This document shows positions 8,030-16,606 of a DNA stretch of 64,000 nucleotides, one piece after another (position 1 is the stretch's first letter; every line of letters starts with the position of its first letter). Below the pieces are notes generated by a model that was not told the origin of the DNA, did no database searches, and saw only the letters and a list, made by a program, of their open reading frames with translations. Made by a program: the position numbers and the translations under genes. The DNA lies in contig NZ_KK073875.1 in the NCBI RefSeq assembly GCF_000585395.1, positions 2,852,017-2,916,016 of the forward strand, in the 5' to 3' direction. Source of the DNA: Saccharibacillus sacchari DSM 19268. Its GTDB lineage: Bacteria; Bacillota; Bacilli; Paenibacillales; Paenibacillaceae.

Positions 8030-8164
8030 GACGGTCTGCCCTCCACGGATTTTTGCCGGAATCGACACAAGCCTTCCCGGTGCGTGCGCCGCCTGATTTT
8101 TTGAGACCATTATAACCCGCGCCCTCCTTTTTCCCAAATCGTATCTGTATTCAGCCTGCACGCC

Positions 8165-8196
8165 AAAAACCCCGGAATACGGGAAACCGGGGTTTT
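8165..8196 (-). terminator. Terminator between des and desK
   Basis: Stem AAAACCCCGG on the plus strand paired with CCGGGGTTTT (8187-8196), followed on the minus strand by a T-run. It lies between the desaturase stop (8210) and the desK start (8029), so desKR may be transcribed by partial read-through or from an internal promoter. Confidence 0.75.
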
Positions 8197-8209
8197 CGAA
8201 AACAGCATA

Positions 8210-9295
8210 TCAGTCTTTCGGCAGTGCAGGCGCTTTCGGCTTCAGCTCGCGCGCGACGGCTTGCACCGCATTGCCGGGCAGGCCGCTGCGTACTTTTCGA
8301 CCATAGCCGGTAAATGTCTTCGTTTCTTCGTCCCACAGACGGAACTTCAACGATTGCAGGCTGGTGCGCAGCGTGATCGTTGTCGCTTTTTGCAAAGGAA
8401 CGGAAGAGTCATGCGCTTTTGCCAGATTATAATTTGGTACTTTCGGACTCAGATGGTGCACGTGGTGGAAGCCGATATTGCCCGTGATCCATTGCAGCGG
8501 CTTCGGCAGTTTGTAGTACGAGCTGCCTTCGACGGCCGCGTTCACGTAGCTCCACTCTTCCTCATGCTCAAAGTACGAGTCTTCGAATTGATGCTGCACG
8601 TAGAACAACCAGATGCCGAACAGTCCCGAGAAGAAGAAGACCGGAACCTGCACCAGCAGGAACGCCTGCCAGCCGATCGCCCAGATCAGCGCCGCGTACA
8701 GCAGCACGATCAGCACGGTGGTCAGGTGGGTGTTGATGCGTTCTTGGCGCTTGGCGCCTTTGCGGTTGAAGCGGGACTCGATCAGGAACACGAAGATCGG
8801 GCCGAGACCGAACATGACGAGCGGGTTGCGGTAAAAGCGGTATGCCAATCGTGTCCAGAACGAAGCTTCGGCATACTCTTCAACCGTCAGCAGCCACATA
8901 TCGCCTTCGCCGCGTTTGTCGAGGTTGCTGCTTGTCGCATGATGGCGGGTGTGGCTGTATTTCCATTTGCGGTACGGCATCATGGTGATGACTCCGGTGA
9001 TCGTACCGACAATATCGTTAGCTTTTTTGTTTTTGAAAAACGATCCGTGCGTGCAGTCGTGGAAAATGATGAACGTTCGGATCACGAAGCCCGAGGCCAC
9101 GAGCAGAAGCGGCAGCGCGAGCCAGTAGGAGACGGACAAACTCAGGTAACCGCCGACCCACAGCAGAATCAGCGGAACCAGCGTGTTGACCATTTGAAGA
9201 ATGCTGGCCTTGGAATCGGTTTTTTCGTAAGGCTTCATATGCTTTTTCAATTCCGCAATCGGGTTGGCGGATGTCGTATTCGTGGACGGGTTCAT
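8210..9295 (-). CDS. des: Membrane acyl-lipid fatty acid desaturase Des
   Basis: A 361-residue integral membrane di-iron desaturase that introduces a double bond into phospholipid acyl chains. The three histidine boxes are visible: HDCTH (about residue 87), HTRHH (about 123) and HHVHH (about 287). Hydrophobic pairs flank them. The chosen start is the ATG at 9295, nine bases from an AGGGG; the frame extends to 9331 without a better RBS. The first gene of des-desK-desR. Its upstream region has a good -10 but a poor -35, and TGACA/TGTCA repeats where an activator would bind. Confidence 0.92.
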   Translation of the reverse strand: MNPSTNTTSANPIAELKKHMKPYEKTDSKASILQMVNTLVPLILLWVGGYLSLSVSYWLALPLLLVASGFVIRTFIIFHDCTHGSFFKNKKANDIVGTITGVITMMPYRKWKYSHTRHHATSSNLDKRGEGDMWLLTVEEYAEASFWTRLAYRFYRNPLVMFGLGPIFVFLIESRFNRKGAKRQERINTHLTTVLIVLLYAALIWAIGWQAFLLVQVPVFFFSGLFGIWLFYVQHQFEDSYFEHEEEWSYVNAAVEGSSYYKLPKPLQWITGNIGFHHVHHLSPKVPNYNLAKAHDSSVPLQKATTITLRTSLQSLKFRLWDEETKTFTGYGRKVRSGLPGNAVQAVARELKPKAPALPKD

Positions 9296-9343
9296 CAATG
9301 TAATCCCCTTTCGCGGACGCCGCTCGGGCATCTCAATAATCTT

Positions 9344-9409
9344 AGTATAGAAAAAAGCGCTTGCGCCGCGTAGTCATAAACGTCAGATGACAGGGGTGAC
9401 AAATGTCAT
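9344..9409 (-). promoter_or_regulatory. Candidate activator-dependent des promoter with DesR-like sites
   Basis: On the minus strand the -10 is TATACT (9344-9349). The hexamer 17 bases upstream (TACGCG) is a poor -35, as expected where an activator is needed. Just upstream are the palindrome TGACAAATGTCA (9397-9408) and two further half-sites (ATGACA at 9388, GTCAT at 9373). The repeats are seen directly; binding by DesR is inferred from position and operon. Confidence 0.5.
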
Positions 9410-9477
9410 ACAGCAGATTGTCTTATTTAAATTTATGAATATACAAAATGCGAACACAGGAGTAGAATAGGGACGGT

Positions 9478-9513
9478 TGAATAAGATTGTGAACGAATGA
9501 ACAATCTTATTCA
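9478..9513 (+). promoter_or_regulatory. Perfect 13-bp inverted repeat ahead of the SsuABC/NMT1-type operon
   Basis: Arms TGAATAAGATTGT (9478-9490) and its exact complement (9501-9513), with a 10-base spacer. It sits 40 bases before the start of the substrate-binding protein gene. There is no T-tract, so it is not a standard terminator. It could be an operator for a dimeric regulator or an mRNA leader hairpin. No known riboswitch pattern was recognised. Confidence 0.5.
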
Positions 9514-9553
9514 TAGAAACTGAATGATAAAAAGAATAGGGGCTGGAAAAGAA

Positions 9554-10564
9554 ATGAAGAACACTCGCCAAACCAAACGGATTTTTCACGGGAAACGTCC
9601 CGTTATGTGGATGATGCTAACCGCTGCTTTCGGCGTGGCGTTGGCAGGCTGCGGGAATGCGGCAGAATCCAATACAACTGTGGCTGCCAACGCACAGACC
9701 GAGACAACCGCAGCCAGCGAAACGATCACACTGGGACTTCTTCCATCAATCGACGCGATTCCGTTCATCGTGGCGCATGAGCAGGGCTTCGATGCCGAGC
9801 AAGGCGTCAATCTGGATATCCAGACGTTCAAAAGCGCGAAAGATCGCGACGTCGTATTCCAAGCGGGTAAAGTCGAAGGCTTGAGTGCCGATCTGGTTGC
9901 GATTTCGATTTATAACGAAGCCGGGCAAGACGTGAAAATCACCAGCACGACCTTCGGCGAATTCGATCTGTTGACGGGCAATCCGGACGTGAAGAGCGTA
10001 GCCGATTTGAAAGGCAAAACCGTGATTTTGTCCAAAAACACCTCGACTCAATACACGATGGCGATGATGCTGGAGCAAGCCGGCCTCACCGAAGACGACA
10101 TTACCGTAACGGAAGTCCCGCAAATCCCGACCCGTCTGGAATTGCTCAAAAACAACCAAGCGGATGCCGCCGTTCTGCCGCAGCCTTTCGTAACGATGGG
10201 CAAGGAAGCGGGATTGAACATCCTGGGCTCCACGCATACCGCAGAAATCAATCCGTTCGTGCTAGCTTTCCCGCAAAGCGTCATTGACGAAAAAGCCGAC
10301 GCGATCCGCGATATGTATGCGGCGTACGATCAGGCTGTCGAATATATGCAAACGCACGATCAATCCGAATACATCGACCTGATTATCAAGGAAGTCGGAT
10401 ACCCGGAAACCTTGAAAGATCAAATCGACGTTCCGGACTATCTGTCTGCCAACCAGGCCGATCCGGCACAGGTCGATTCGGCTTTGGACTGGGCGCGCGA
10501 AAAAGGACTGTTGACTAAAGATTTGCATGCGGCGGATGTCATCTCTGACGTGCAATTCAAATAA
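9554..10564 (+). CDS. ABC transporter substrate-binding lipoprotein, NMT1/SsuA-like
   Basis: A 336-residue lipoprotein with a twin-basic N-terminus, a hydrophobic stretch and the lipobox ALAGC (Cys at about residue 35). The mature part starts with a TITLGLLPSIDAIPF strand and continues as an NMT1/THI5-like, type 2 periplasmic fold (SVADLKGKTVILSKNTSTQY, LLKNNQADAAVLPQPF). Such proteins bind sulfonates, nitrate, bicarbonate or pyrimidine precursors; the ligand here cannot be told. The ATG at 9554 was preferred over 9524 because GGGG and GGAAAAG lie just upstream of it. It heads an operon with an ATPase and a permease. Confidence 0.85.
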   Translation: MKNTRQTKRIFHGKRPVMWMMLTAAFGVALAGCGNAAESNTTVAANAQTETTAASETITLGLLPSIDAIPFIVAHEQGFDAEQGVNLDIQTFKSAKDRDVVFQAGKVEGLSADLVAISIYNEAGQDVKITSTTFGEFDLLTGNPDVKSVADLKGKTVILSKNTSTQYTMAMMLEQAGLTEDDITVTEVPQIPTRLELLKNNQADAAVLPQPFVTMGKEAGLNILGSTHTAEINPFVLAFPQSVIDEKADAIRDMYAAYDQAVEYMQTHDQSEYIDLIIKEVGYPETLKDQIDVPDYLSANQADPAQVDSALDWAREKGLLTKDLHAADVISDVQFK

Positions 10565-10607
10565 GATCAGTACAAGTAAGGCATGAGACCAGCAAAGGAG
10601 GGGAAGA

Positions 10608-11432
10608 ATGGAAAAAGGTTCTGTGATCGATGCCCGATATGTCGCTGAAAAGGAAGAGCAAGGTCTTGTGGCTCGCGCGCTGACCGTCGACTACGGAGAA
10701 GGCCCCGTGCTGGGACCGCTTGATCTTGACCTGCCTGCAAAAGGCATCTATACCGTACTCGGCCCTTCCGGTAGCGGGAAATCGACCTTGCTGAGAGCGG
10801 CAGCAGGCTTACTGACCGGCTTCGGCGGAAGTCTGAGTTATAGCGGCCGCTCAATGGGTCGTGCAAAGGCAGCTGGCGCAGATATCCGCGTCGGCCTTGT
10901 CCCGCAGAATTACGGACTGCTGCCTTGGCAGACCGCTATCGCGAATATTCGAACGGCGCTGAAAATTTCCAGACCGGAGGAAGATCGCGCCCAGCGCGAA
11001 GCGAATTCACTTCGTTGGCTGGAGCTGATGGGGCTGTCCGGCCTGGAAAGACGCTACCCGCGTGCTTTGAGCGGCGGCCAGCAGCAGCGCGTGGCGATTG
11101 CCCGGGCTTTTGCCATCAGACCCGATTTGCTTCTGCTGGATGAACCGTTCTCCGCGCTCGATGCGGTTACGCGAGAAGGCTTGCAGCGTCTGTTAATGGA
11201 AAGTTGGCGTCAGCAGCCATCTACCATGTTGTTCGTCACGCATGACGTCGAAGAAGCGATATTGCTGGGACGCAAGATCGTGATGCTGACGGCTTCCGCT
11301 GGTCATCCGATTCTGATCGATAACGAAATGGTCTTTTCCCTCGCGGACGAAGACAAGCGCGATCATGATGCTTTTCACGAGCAGACCCGTTATATTCGCC
11401 GAATCATGCGGGAAGGGCGGGGATCGAAATGA
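10608..11432 (+). CDS. ABC transporter ATPase, SsuB/TauB-like
   Basis: A 274-residue nucleotide-binding subunit. Walker A GPSGSGKST (about residue 54), Q-loop PQNYGLLPW, signature LSGGQQQR, Walker B LLLLDEPFSALD and the H-loop THDVEEAILLG are all intact. The N-terminal 20 residues precede the first strand and are not typical. The start has AAAGGAGGGGAAGA directly upstream. The gene overlaps the permease by four bases (ATGA), so ATPase and permease are co-translated. It powers uptake of the ligand bound by the lipoprotein encoded upstream. Confidence 0.92.
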   Translation: MEKGSVIDARYVAEKEEQGLVARALTVDYGEGPVLGPLDLDLPAKGIYTVLGPSGSGKSTLLRAAAGLLTGFGGSLSYSGRSMGRAKAAGADIRVGLVPQNYGLLPWQTAIANIRTALKISRPEEDRAQREANSLRWLELMGLSGLERRYPRALSGGQQQRVAIARAFAIRPDLLLLDEPFSALDAVTREGLQRLLMESWRQQPSTMLFVTHDVEEAILLGRKIVMLTASAGHPILIDNEMVFSLADEDKRDHDAFHEQTRYIRRIMREGRGSK

Positions 11433-12223
11433 AAGCTGAGAAAAAGACAGGGCAAAATAGCATAAATGGCAAACCCAAAGGCAGTCTAGGTGCGATGCTG
11501 CTTCGTTTACTATCGGTATTCGTCGTTCTGCATATCCTATGGGGACTGATTGCTGCACTATTGAAGCGCGACATGCTGCCTTCTCCGCTGGTCGTCTATC
11601 GAGCGTTATTCAAGTTGGACGGCGGAGAAATGCTGCTGAATATCGGCACCAGCATGGGCCGGGTCTTGGCCGGAATCGCGCTGGCTTTAATCATCGGCTT
11701 GCTGTTGGGCCTGCTGATGGGACGTTCCCCGCGTTGGAACAAACTTCTCGATCCGGTCGTCTACCTGACCTATCCTATCCCGAAGATCGCCTTGCTTCCG
11801 GTTGCCATGCTGTTTTTGGGGCTCGGAGAAGCCTCGAAGATTGTCATGATTGCCCTGATTCTGGTTTTCCAGGTCATTATCTCCGTCCGCGACGGTGTCA
11901 AAGCCATTCCGGCCAACACGTATGATGTCCTGACCAGCCTGGGCGCGGGGCGCATGGCGAAGTTCACCCAAATCACTTTGCCCGGCGCATTATCTTCCAT
12001 ATTGAGTACCATCCGAATCTCCCTCGGCACCGCCTTCTCGGTCTTGTTCTTCACCGAAATCTACGGTACCGAACACGGCATGGGCTATTTCATCATGGAC
12101 GCTTGGCTTAGGCTCGACTATCCCGGCATGTACGCCGGAATCCTCCTGTTCAGCGGCGTGGGCTTTCTGCTCTTCGTGTTGGTCGACCTGTTTGAACACC
12201 GCTTCATGAAGTGGCGGGCGTAG
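11429..12223 (+). CDS. ABC transporter permease, SsuC/TauC-like
   Basis: A 264-residue permease with a basic N-terminus and about six membrane helices. The cytoplasmic EAA-type coupling loop is at about residues 165-190 (TYDVLTSLGAGRMAKFTQITLPGAL). The motif PKIALLPVAMLFLGLGEASKI is typical of the nitrate/sulfonate/taurine permease family. It is the last gene of the three-gene operon. Palindromic repeat copy 2 begins exactly at its stop codon, so that element would lie in the mRNA 3' end. Confidence 0.9.
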   Translation: MKAEKKTGQNSINGKPKGSLGAMLLRLLSVFVVLHILWGLIAALLKRDMLPSPLVVYRALFKLDGGEMLLNIGTSMGRVLAGIALALIIGLLLGLLMGRSPRWNKLLDPVVYLTYPIPKIALLPVAMLFLGLGEASKIVMIALILVFQVIISVRDGVKAIPANTYDVLTSLGAGRMAKFTQITLPGALSSILSTIRISLGTAFSVLFFTEIYGTEHGMGYFIMDAWLRLDYPGMYAGILLFSGVGFLLFVLVDLFEHRFMKWRA

Positions 12224-12396
12224 AGAAAGTCACTTTAGCGGTGGGAAGCGAGAAGACTGCGAGAAAAATTCGTTCAATTCGCTGTCTCACTTGGAAAATT
12301 GGATTTAAATTTGAGTGGAAGTTTTCCAAGTTCAAAGGCGTCTTGAACTGAATTTCTCTCTCCGTCTTCTCGCTTCCAGCTACATTGAGCTTTCTC
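12223..12396. repeat. Long palindromic intergenic repeat, copy 2 (type A, reverse orientation)
   Basis: Outer arms GAGAAAG (12223) and CTTTCTC (12396); middle arms GGGAAGCGAGAAGAC and GTCTTCTCGCTTCC. The inner stem is TTGGAAAAT/AAGTTTTCCAAG rather than the CTCGG/CCGAG of other copies, so both sides changed together. The conserved loop pair appears reversed: CGCTGTCTCACTT on the left, AAGTTCAAAGGCG on the right. It starts at the stop codon of the ABC permease. Confidence 0.85.
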
Positions 12397-12421
12397 GGCA
12401 TGTTAAGGGATAACTACATCC

Positions 12422-12450
12422 TTGTCGGCTTCCTAACAAGAAGCCGACAA
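12422..12450 (+). terminator. Hairpin after the ABC operon
   Basis: Perfect 11-bp stem TTGTCGGCTTC / GAAGCCGACAA with a 7-base loop. The T-tract is absent, so as a terminator it would be weak. It follows repeat copy 2. Confidence 0.5.
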
Positions 12451-12496
12451 CTTACCCCGCCCCAAAGCGATGACTCCTTTAGTTTCTCAAAAGTAG

Positions 12497-12526
12497 AAGC
12501 GTCCCACTTTTAGCAAGGACGCTTTT
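12497..12526 (+). terminator. Rho-independent terminator
   Basis: Stem AAGCGTCC (12497-12504) and GGACGCTT (12517-12524), 12-base loop, followed by TTT. It is placed between repeat copies 2 and 3 and reads in the direction of the ABC operon. Confidence 0.6.
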
Positions 12527-12529
12527 AAG

Positions 12530-12706
12530 CTCCTATTTGAAGGCGAAGCCATAGCGGAGGGAGGAATTCAGTGTAGGAGCGTTAGCGGTCGCCTTTGTAT
12601 TTGGGAAGCTTCCTTTATAAAATCCAATTCAGCTTCCCAAATGCAACACGCGACCGGAACGAATTCCTCCCGCAGCGCCCCGCGAAGCCAATCAACGAAT
12701 AGGAAC
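12530..12706. repeat. Long palindromic intergenic repeat, copy 3 (type B, divergent core)
   Basis: Ends resemble copies 4 and 6: TCCTATT on the left, ACGAATAGGAA on the right, with GGAGGGAGGAATTCAG and GAATTCCTCCCGCAGCG as middle arms. The inner stem is unrelated in sequence (TTTGGGAAGC / GCTTCCCAAA) but pairs perfectly. The shared internal loop of the other five copies is missing here. Together with copy 2 it fills the convergent intergenic region 12224-12775. Confidence 0.75.
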
Positions 12707-12710
12707 TACA

Positions 12711-12746
12711 AAAAGAAGCGAAGGCTCATGCCCTCGCTTCTTCTTT
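12711..12746 (-). terminator. Bidirectional terminator
   Basis: Stem AAGAAGCGAAGG (12713-12724) and CCCTCGCTTCTT (12731-12742) with A-rich and T-rich flanks. It ends the minus-strand SLH-protein gene (stop at 12776). Confidence 0.75.
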
Positions 12747-12775
12747 ATGTCAATCAGCTAAGTTGATCAAAGTCT

Positions 12776-14332
12776 CTACTTCGTGGAGACGTCGCCCAAT
12801 CCTGTACTGTGTAACAGGTTTACCAACAAAGCCGCCGCTTCTCCGGCCGTGCCTTGCCGCTGCGCTACGATCTGTCCGCGGTCGCCCTGGAATAATCCTG
12901 CGGCGTAGGCTGCTTCGACATAAGAGCTAGCCCAATCGGAGATGCTTCCGGAATCCGGGAAGGCATCCTGCGCGCTTGTGCCGCTCGGTGTACTCAGCGT
13001 GCCCATCGGCAGGTCGAATTGCCGGCTGGCGTTGACCAGAATCGCGATCATTTCTTCGCGGGTGATGGCTCCGCCTGTCTGCGCGTTGTCCGGCAGTCCG
13101 TCCAGCAATCCGGCGCTGCGCAGCGCCGCAAGCGAAGAGGCGTCTGCGCCGTAGGCTTCAAGACCGAGCGCTCTTACTGTCATGCGGGCAAAAGATTCGC
13201 GGTCCAGTGCCGAAGAAGGCTCGCGATCTTCAAGAATGCCTTTGACGGAAGCTTCGCCCAGGGCGCTATCGAACCATTTGCCCGACGCGGCCGGCAATTC
13301 ATATCGAACCAACAAAACAGGATTGCCGCCTGTCGTATGCAGAACGGCTTGACCGTCTTTGAACGTAACCGGAATCGGCACATATTTGCCGTCGACCAAC
13401 ATAACCGCTCCGAGCCTGCCGGTGTCCGAGCCTTCCGGAACCGGAATCATTTGTTGCCCGTAGCGCTTGTCGTAGCCGGTGATTTCGGCGGCTTTCGTGC
13501 CGCTGCTTGCCAACATCCGGAACGTGTAGGCATCGCCTACCGGAACGGCTCCGGCAATTTTTCTCCATGCGCTTTCACTCGTTATTGCTGCCGACTTTTC
13601 GATCTGGATGCGAATCTGTACCTGATCGGAAGAGACGCCTAGCCGTTCGGCCGCTTGGCTCAGGCGCAACCGATCGACCGGGAATACGATGCCGACGTCG
13701 GCGGTGCTGACGGAAAGCTTATTCGTATTGTTGGCCAATGGCGCCAGCGTTTTGCCGTCGAACACGATTTGCATATCGGTGGCTTTCAGCTGAGGCAGGC
13801 GGTATGCTAAAGTTTCTCCGCGCTTGGCTTGTTGCGAAGCCAGAGTAAGGCCTTCCGCGTTCAGTCGCAACTCCGCCCTTGGCGTACCGCTTTGTCCGGT
13901 CGAGCGGATCAGGCTGGCCGATCTTCCGGTCAGATCGCCCGCGGATACGGCGAGGACTTGAATCGATTCTTCTGTCGAATTTGTTGTTGAGGCAGTAGGC
14001 GTATCAACAGGTGTATACACATAAGAAGGCTCGGGAGTTGGGAGTACAGTTCCGCCACCCGTATTTCCGCCCGGGCTACCTCCTCCCGACTCGCCTTCCG
14101 TCAGGTCCAGCTGCGCATTCGGATGGTCTGTCGGTTCGGCATATGCCGCGCCGATGCCCAGATACTGGCTCAAATAAGTGAAGGAATCGCCGTCGTAGGC
14201 TGCCGGGTCGGCATTGGAAATAGCCGGAGCGCTGGACAGGAGCTGTGCAGTAAGGCCGGTGGTCAATACGGCTGAGCGAAGGATGACTTTCTTCTTGCTG
14301 TTTTTGCGGGCTGCATTTTTCTGTTTGCTCAT
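12776..14332 (-). CDS. Secreted S-layer-homology domain protein
   Basis: A 518-residue exported protein. A strongly basic N-terminus (MSKQKNAARKNSKKK) and hydrophobic core form a signal peptide. A Gly/Ser/Pro/Thr-rich linker follows at about residues 80-120. The middle domain is unrecognised. The C-terminal 180 residues contain degenerate SLH repeats (GILEDREPSSALDRESFARM, GGAITREEMIAILVNA, SDWASSYVEAAYAAGLFQGD), which in this group bind pyruvylated secondary wall polymer and hold proteins on the surface. It lies 27 bases after the tandem ATP-grasp gene with AGGAG upstream, so it is probably in the same operon. Confidence 0.82.
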   Translation of the reverse strand: MSKQKNAARKNSKKKVILRSAVLTTGLTAQLLSSAPAISNADPAAYDGDSFTYLSQYLGIGAAYAEPTDHPNAQLDLTEGESGGGSPGGNTGGGTVLPTPEPSYVYTPVDTPTASTTNSTEESIQVLAVSAGDLTGRSASLIRSTGQSGTPRAELRLNAEGLTLASQQAKRGETLAYRLPQLKATDMQIVFDGKTLAPLANNTNKLSVSTADVGIVFPVDRLRLSQAAERLGVSSDQVQIRIQIEKSAAITSESAWRKIAGAVPVGDAYTFRMLASSGTKAAEITGYDKRYGQQMIPVPEGSDTGRLGAVMLVDGKYVPIPVTFKDGQAVLHTTGGNPVLLVRYELPAASGKWFDSALGEASVKGILEDREPSSALDRESFARMTVRALGLEAYGADASSLAALRSAGLLDGLPDNAQTGGAITREEMIAILVNASRQFDLPMGTLSTPSGTSAQDAFPDSGSISDWASSYVEAAYAAGLFQGDRGQIVAQRQGTAGEAAALLVNLLHSTGLGDVSTK

Positions 14333-14359
14333 AAGGCACGCTCCTGATCTTGAAGTGGG

Positions 14360-16417
14360 TTAGGGAGTGAATTTCATCAGACGGATGCAGGAAGGAACCA
14401 GTAAAGCGGAGGCTTCCAGTTCCCGATTGATGACGCCGACCTTGTTCATGTTTGCTTCGTACAACCAGATGGAACCGTCCTGTTCGATCCCGAGATCGAG
14501 TCCGATTTCCCACAGGCGGTGCTCCAGACGCTCTTCGATCCGGGCGGCTACGGCATAGGCAAAGCTATCGATCTTCGCGTCCATCTCTTCTTCGCGTCCG
14601 GGGAACTGGTAGGGCAAGAACCAGTACCACTGCGTGAAGGCGCGCAGGTTGGAATGATGATTCACGACTTTATGCCGCTGCTGCGTCGAGATGTACGGCA
14701 TATGACCGATAATCCGGAAGACTCCTTCCGCGTCCCGAATCAGATGGACGCGTATATGGAACGGCAAGCCTTCCGGGGTGACGCTGTCGATGAATTTTTG
14801 CAGAACCATGTCTTTGCTGGCCGCCAAGCCTTCAAGCAGGGCGGACAATTGCTCGGCGCCGAGCAGGTGGCTGTACACCGGATCGTCGACTCGGTAATGC
14901 TCGCCTTCCCTTTGCACCACGATGATGGCGGAGCCTTTCGTCCCGCCGCTCGGCTTGATCACCGTTTGACCGTGCGCCGCAATAAACTCCAACGCGCGTT
15001 CCGCCGAGTCCAGCGCCATATACGGAATCAAGTGCGGTTCTACCGCCGGATCGCCTGCCAGCATCTCGTACGCTTTCACTTTGTTGAAACTTCCGGCAGG
15101 TCGCGAGTGCGTGTTGGGAATGCTTTGCAGTCGGGCATACGCTTTTTCCGAACGTCGCAACCCGCGCTCTTTGAGGCGATCGTACACGACGTCAGGCAGG
15201 CGGCGGTACTGTGCTGCCCAACTCCCGCCTTGAAATACCATGGCTTTCAGCAATGGAGAATCGTAAGCCGCGTCGACGGGACGGAACCAAAAGAAGTCGG
15301 TTTCGTGGGCGGCGCTGGCAAAAGCCATGGCGTCGTGCAGACGGAAATCTTCGTCTTTTTCGGCAACGAGCATTCCGATCGAGCGACGGTTGCGGACAAG
15401 ACCGCTTCGGACCTCGTGCAGATGACGGCAGAAATGGAAAAGCCTCACGGCGCGCAAGTCCTCGTGATCGCGGGTTTCCGGCGAAGCGTTGGCTTCAAGA
15501 AAATAAATGCGGCCTTGCTCGTTCATCAACAAATCAATTCCCAACTCGTTGCATAAAAACGGATACGGACGGTTGACGGCTTCCGCCAGCCGAAGAGCCG
15601 TTTGTTCCAGCTTGATCCGCATAGCGTCAGCTTCGTTTCCGTACAAAGATCGAAGCGTTTCTTCCAAATCGGGGCTTCGGCCGCCTGCGCTGAGGTTGCT
15701 GACGAATCCGCCCGGACGCCCGACGCGTGCATACGTACGCGTAACCTGGAAGTCGCCGTTGCCGTCGCGCTGAACATGCACCCGATAATCAACAGGCTCG
15801 TTTTGAGCGGTCAGTGTCGGCAGGTAAGGCTGAACGAGATAGGTTTGCTTGGCGATCAAACTGCGAAGCGATTTGCGCAGCTCGCGCAAATCCTTCCAAC
15901 GGGAAGCACCGCTGCTTTCTTCGAACCGATAACGGCTGCCCGCTTCATTTTTGACGCGGACGATTCCGCCGCCCCGCCGTCCATCTGACGGCTTCAAGAT
16001 AATGTCGCCGTACAACTTCAGCATCGTCTCGGCCGCGGCCGGAGACTCAAGCTTTTCCGTAGGGAGCAAGAACTCGGCGTAGTCGGTTTGCAGATATGTG
16101 GTAACGCTCTCTTTGTTGCCGATCAAATGAACGGCGAACGGGACCTCAGTACGGAGAATTTTTTCCTGTTCGGGACGCATGGCGGAAAGTTCGGGCGATT
16201 CGTTTAGCACAACGTCCGGATACGGCGTCTCGCGTTGATGGAATTGGCCGTTACGCGGATGCAGTGCCGTAACGGTTCCGCGTTCCGTATCGATTCCGTT
16301 GACGCTGAAAAAGCACAATTCGATGCCTTGCAGCTCCGCCTCCGCGATGAGCGCATCGATACGGCTGCGGCCGACGGATTCGAACGGATCGCTGCGATGG
16401 TAGACGCCGATTAACAT
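14360..16417 (-). CDS. Tandem YheC/YheD-type ATP-grasp protein
   Basis: A 685-residue protein made of two YheC/YheD-like ATP-grasp units. Unit 1 (about 1-345) has KPSDGRRGGGIVRV as the nucleotide loop and ELGIDLLMNEQGRIYFLEAN at its end. Unit 2 (about 350-685) starts with GMLVAEKDEDF, has KPSGGTKGSAIIVV and ends with EIGLDLGIEQDGSIWLYEAN. B. subtilis YheC and YheD are separate spore coat-associated proteins of about 360-450 residues; here two are fused. ATP-grasp enzymes join a carboxylate to an amine or thiol; the substrate is unknown. Strong RBS (AGGAGG) before the ATG. Upstream partner of the SLH gene. Confidence 0.85.
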   Translation of the reverse strand: MLIGVYHRSDPFESVGRSRIDALIAEAELQGIELCFFSVNGIDTERGTVTALHPRNGQFHQRETPYPDVVLNESPELSAMRPEQEKILRTEVPFAVHLIGNKESVTTYLQTDYAEFLLPTEKLESPAAAETMLKLYGDIILKPSDGRRGGGIVRVKNEAGSRYRFEESSGASRWKDLRELRKSLRSLIAKQTYLVQPYLPTLTAQNEPVDYRVHVQRDGNGDFQVTRTYARVGRPGGFVSNLSAGGRSPDLEETLRSLYGNEADAMRIKLEQTALRLAEAVNRPYPFLCNELGIDLLMNEQGRIYFLEANASPETRDHEDLRAVRLFHFCRHLHEVRSGLVRNRRSIGMLVAEKDEDFRLHDAMAFASAAHETDFFWFRPVDAAYDSPLLKAMVFQGGSWAAQYRRLPDVVYDRLKERGLRRSEKAYARLQSIPNTHSRPAGSFNKVKAYEMLAGDPAVEPHLIPYMALDSAERALEFIAAHGQTVIKPSGGTKGSAIIVVQREGEHYRVDDPVYSHLLGAEQLSALLEGLAASKDMVLQKFIDSVTPEGLPFHIRVHLIRDAEGVFRIIGHMPYISTQQRHKVVNHHSNLRAFTQWYWFLPYQFPGREEEMDAKIDSFAYAVAARIEERLEHRLWEIGLDLGIEQDGSIWLYEANMNKVGVINRELEASALLVPSCIRLMKFTP

Positions 16418-16508
16418 GAAAACCTCCTGTTCGAGTAAAGAAACAAATTTAAGTTATACTTCGGTCGAAACTGGATTTTTTTGAAGGTTTTCAAGGTCTG
16501 ATTCCAAT

Positions 16509-16551
16509 AAAAAATCACTTTGGAGGTTCAAACCTTCAAAGTGATTTTTTT
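16509..16551. terminator. Bidirectional terminator
   Basis: AAAAAATCACTTTG paired with CAAAGTGATTTTTT, with a short inner AGGTT/AACCT stem. It ends the AraC-family gene (minus strand) and separates it from the ATP-grasp operon downstream. Confidence 0.85.
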
Positions 16552-16606
16552 AGAATATGTCAAAGCTTCCTAAGAATACGAATTTCGACGGATGGCGGCC
16601 TTTAGG

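Noticed and set aside
12223-12396. Repeat copy 2 considered as an ordinary rho-independent terminator
   Set aside because: It is far too long (174 bases), lacks a T-tract at the stem base and shares sequence with five other loci.
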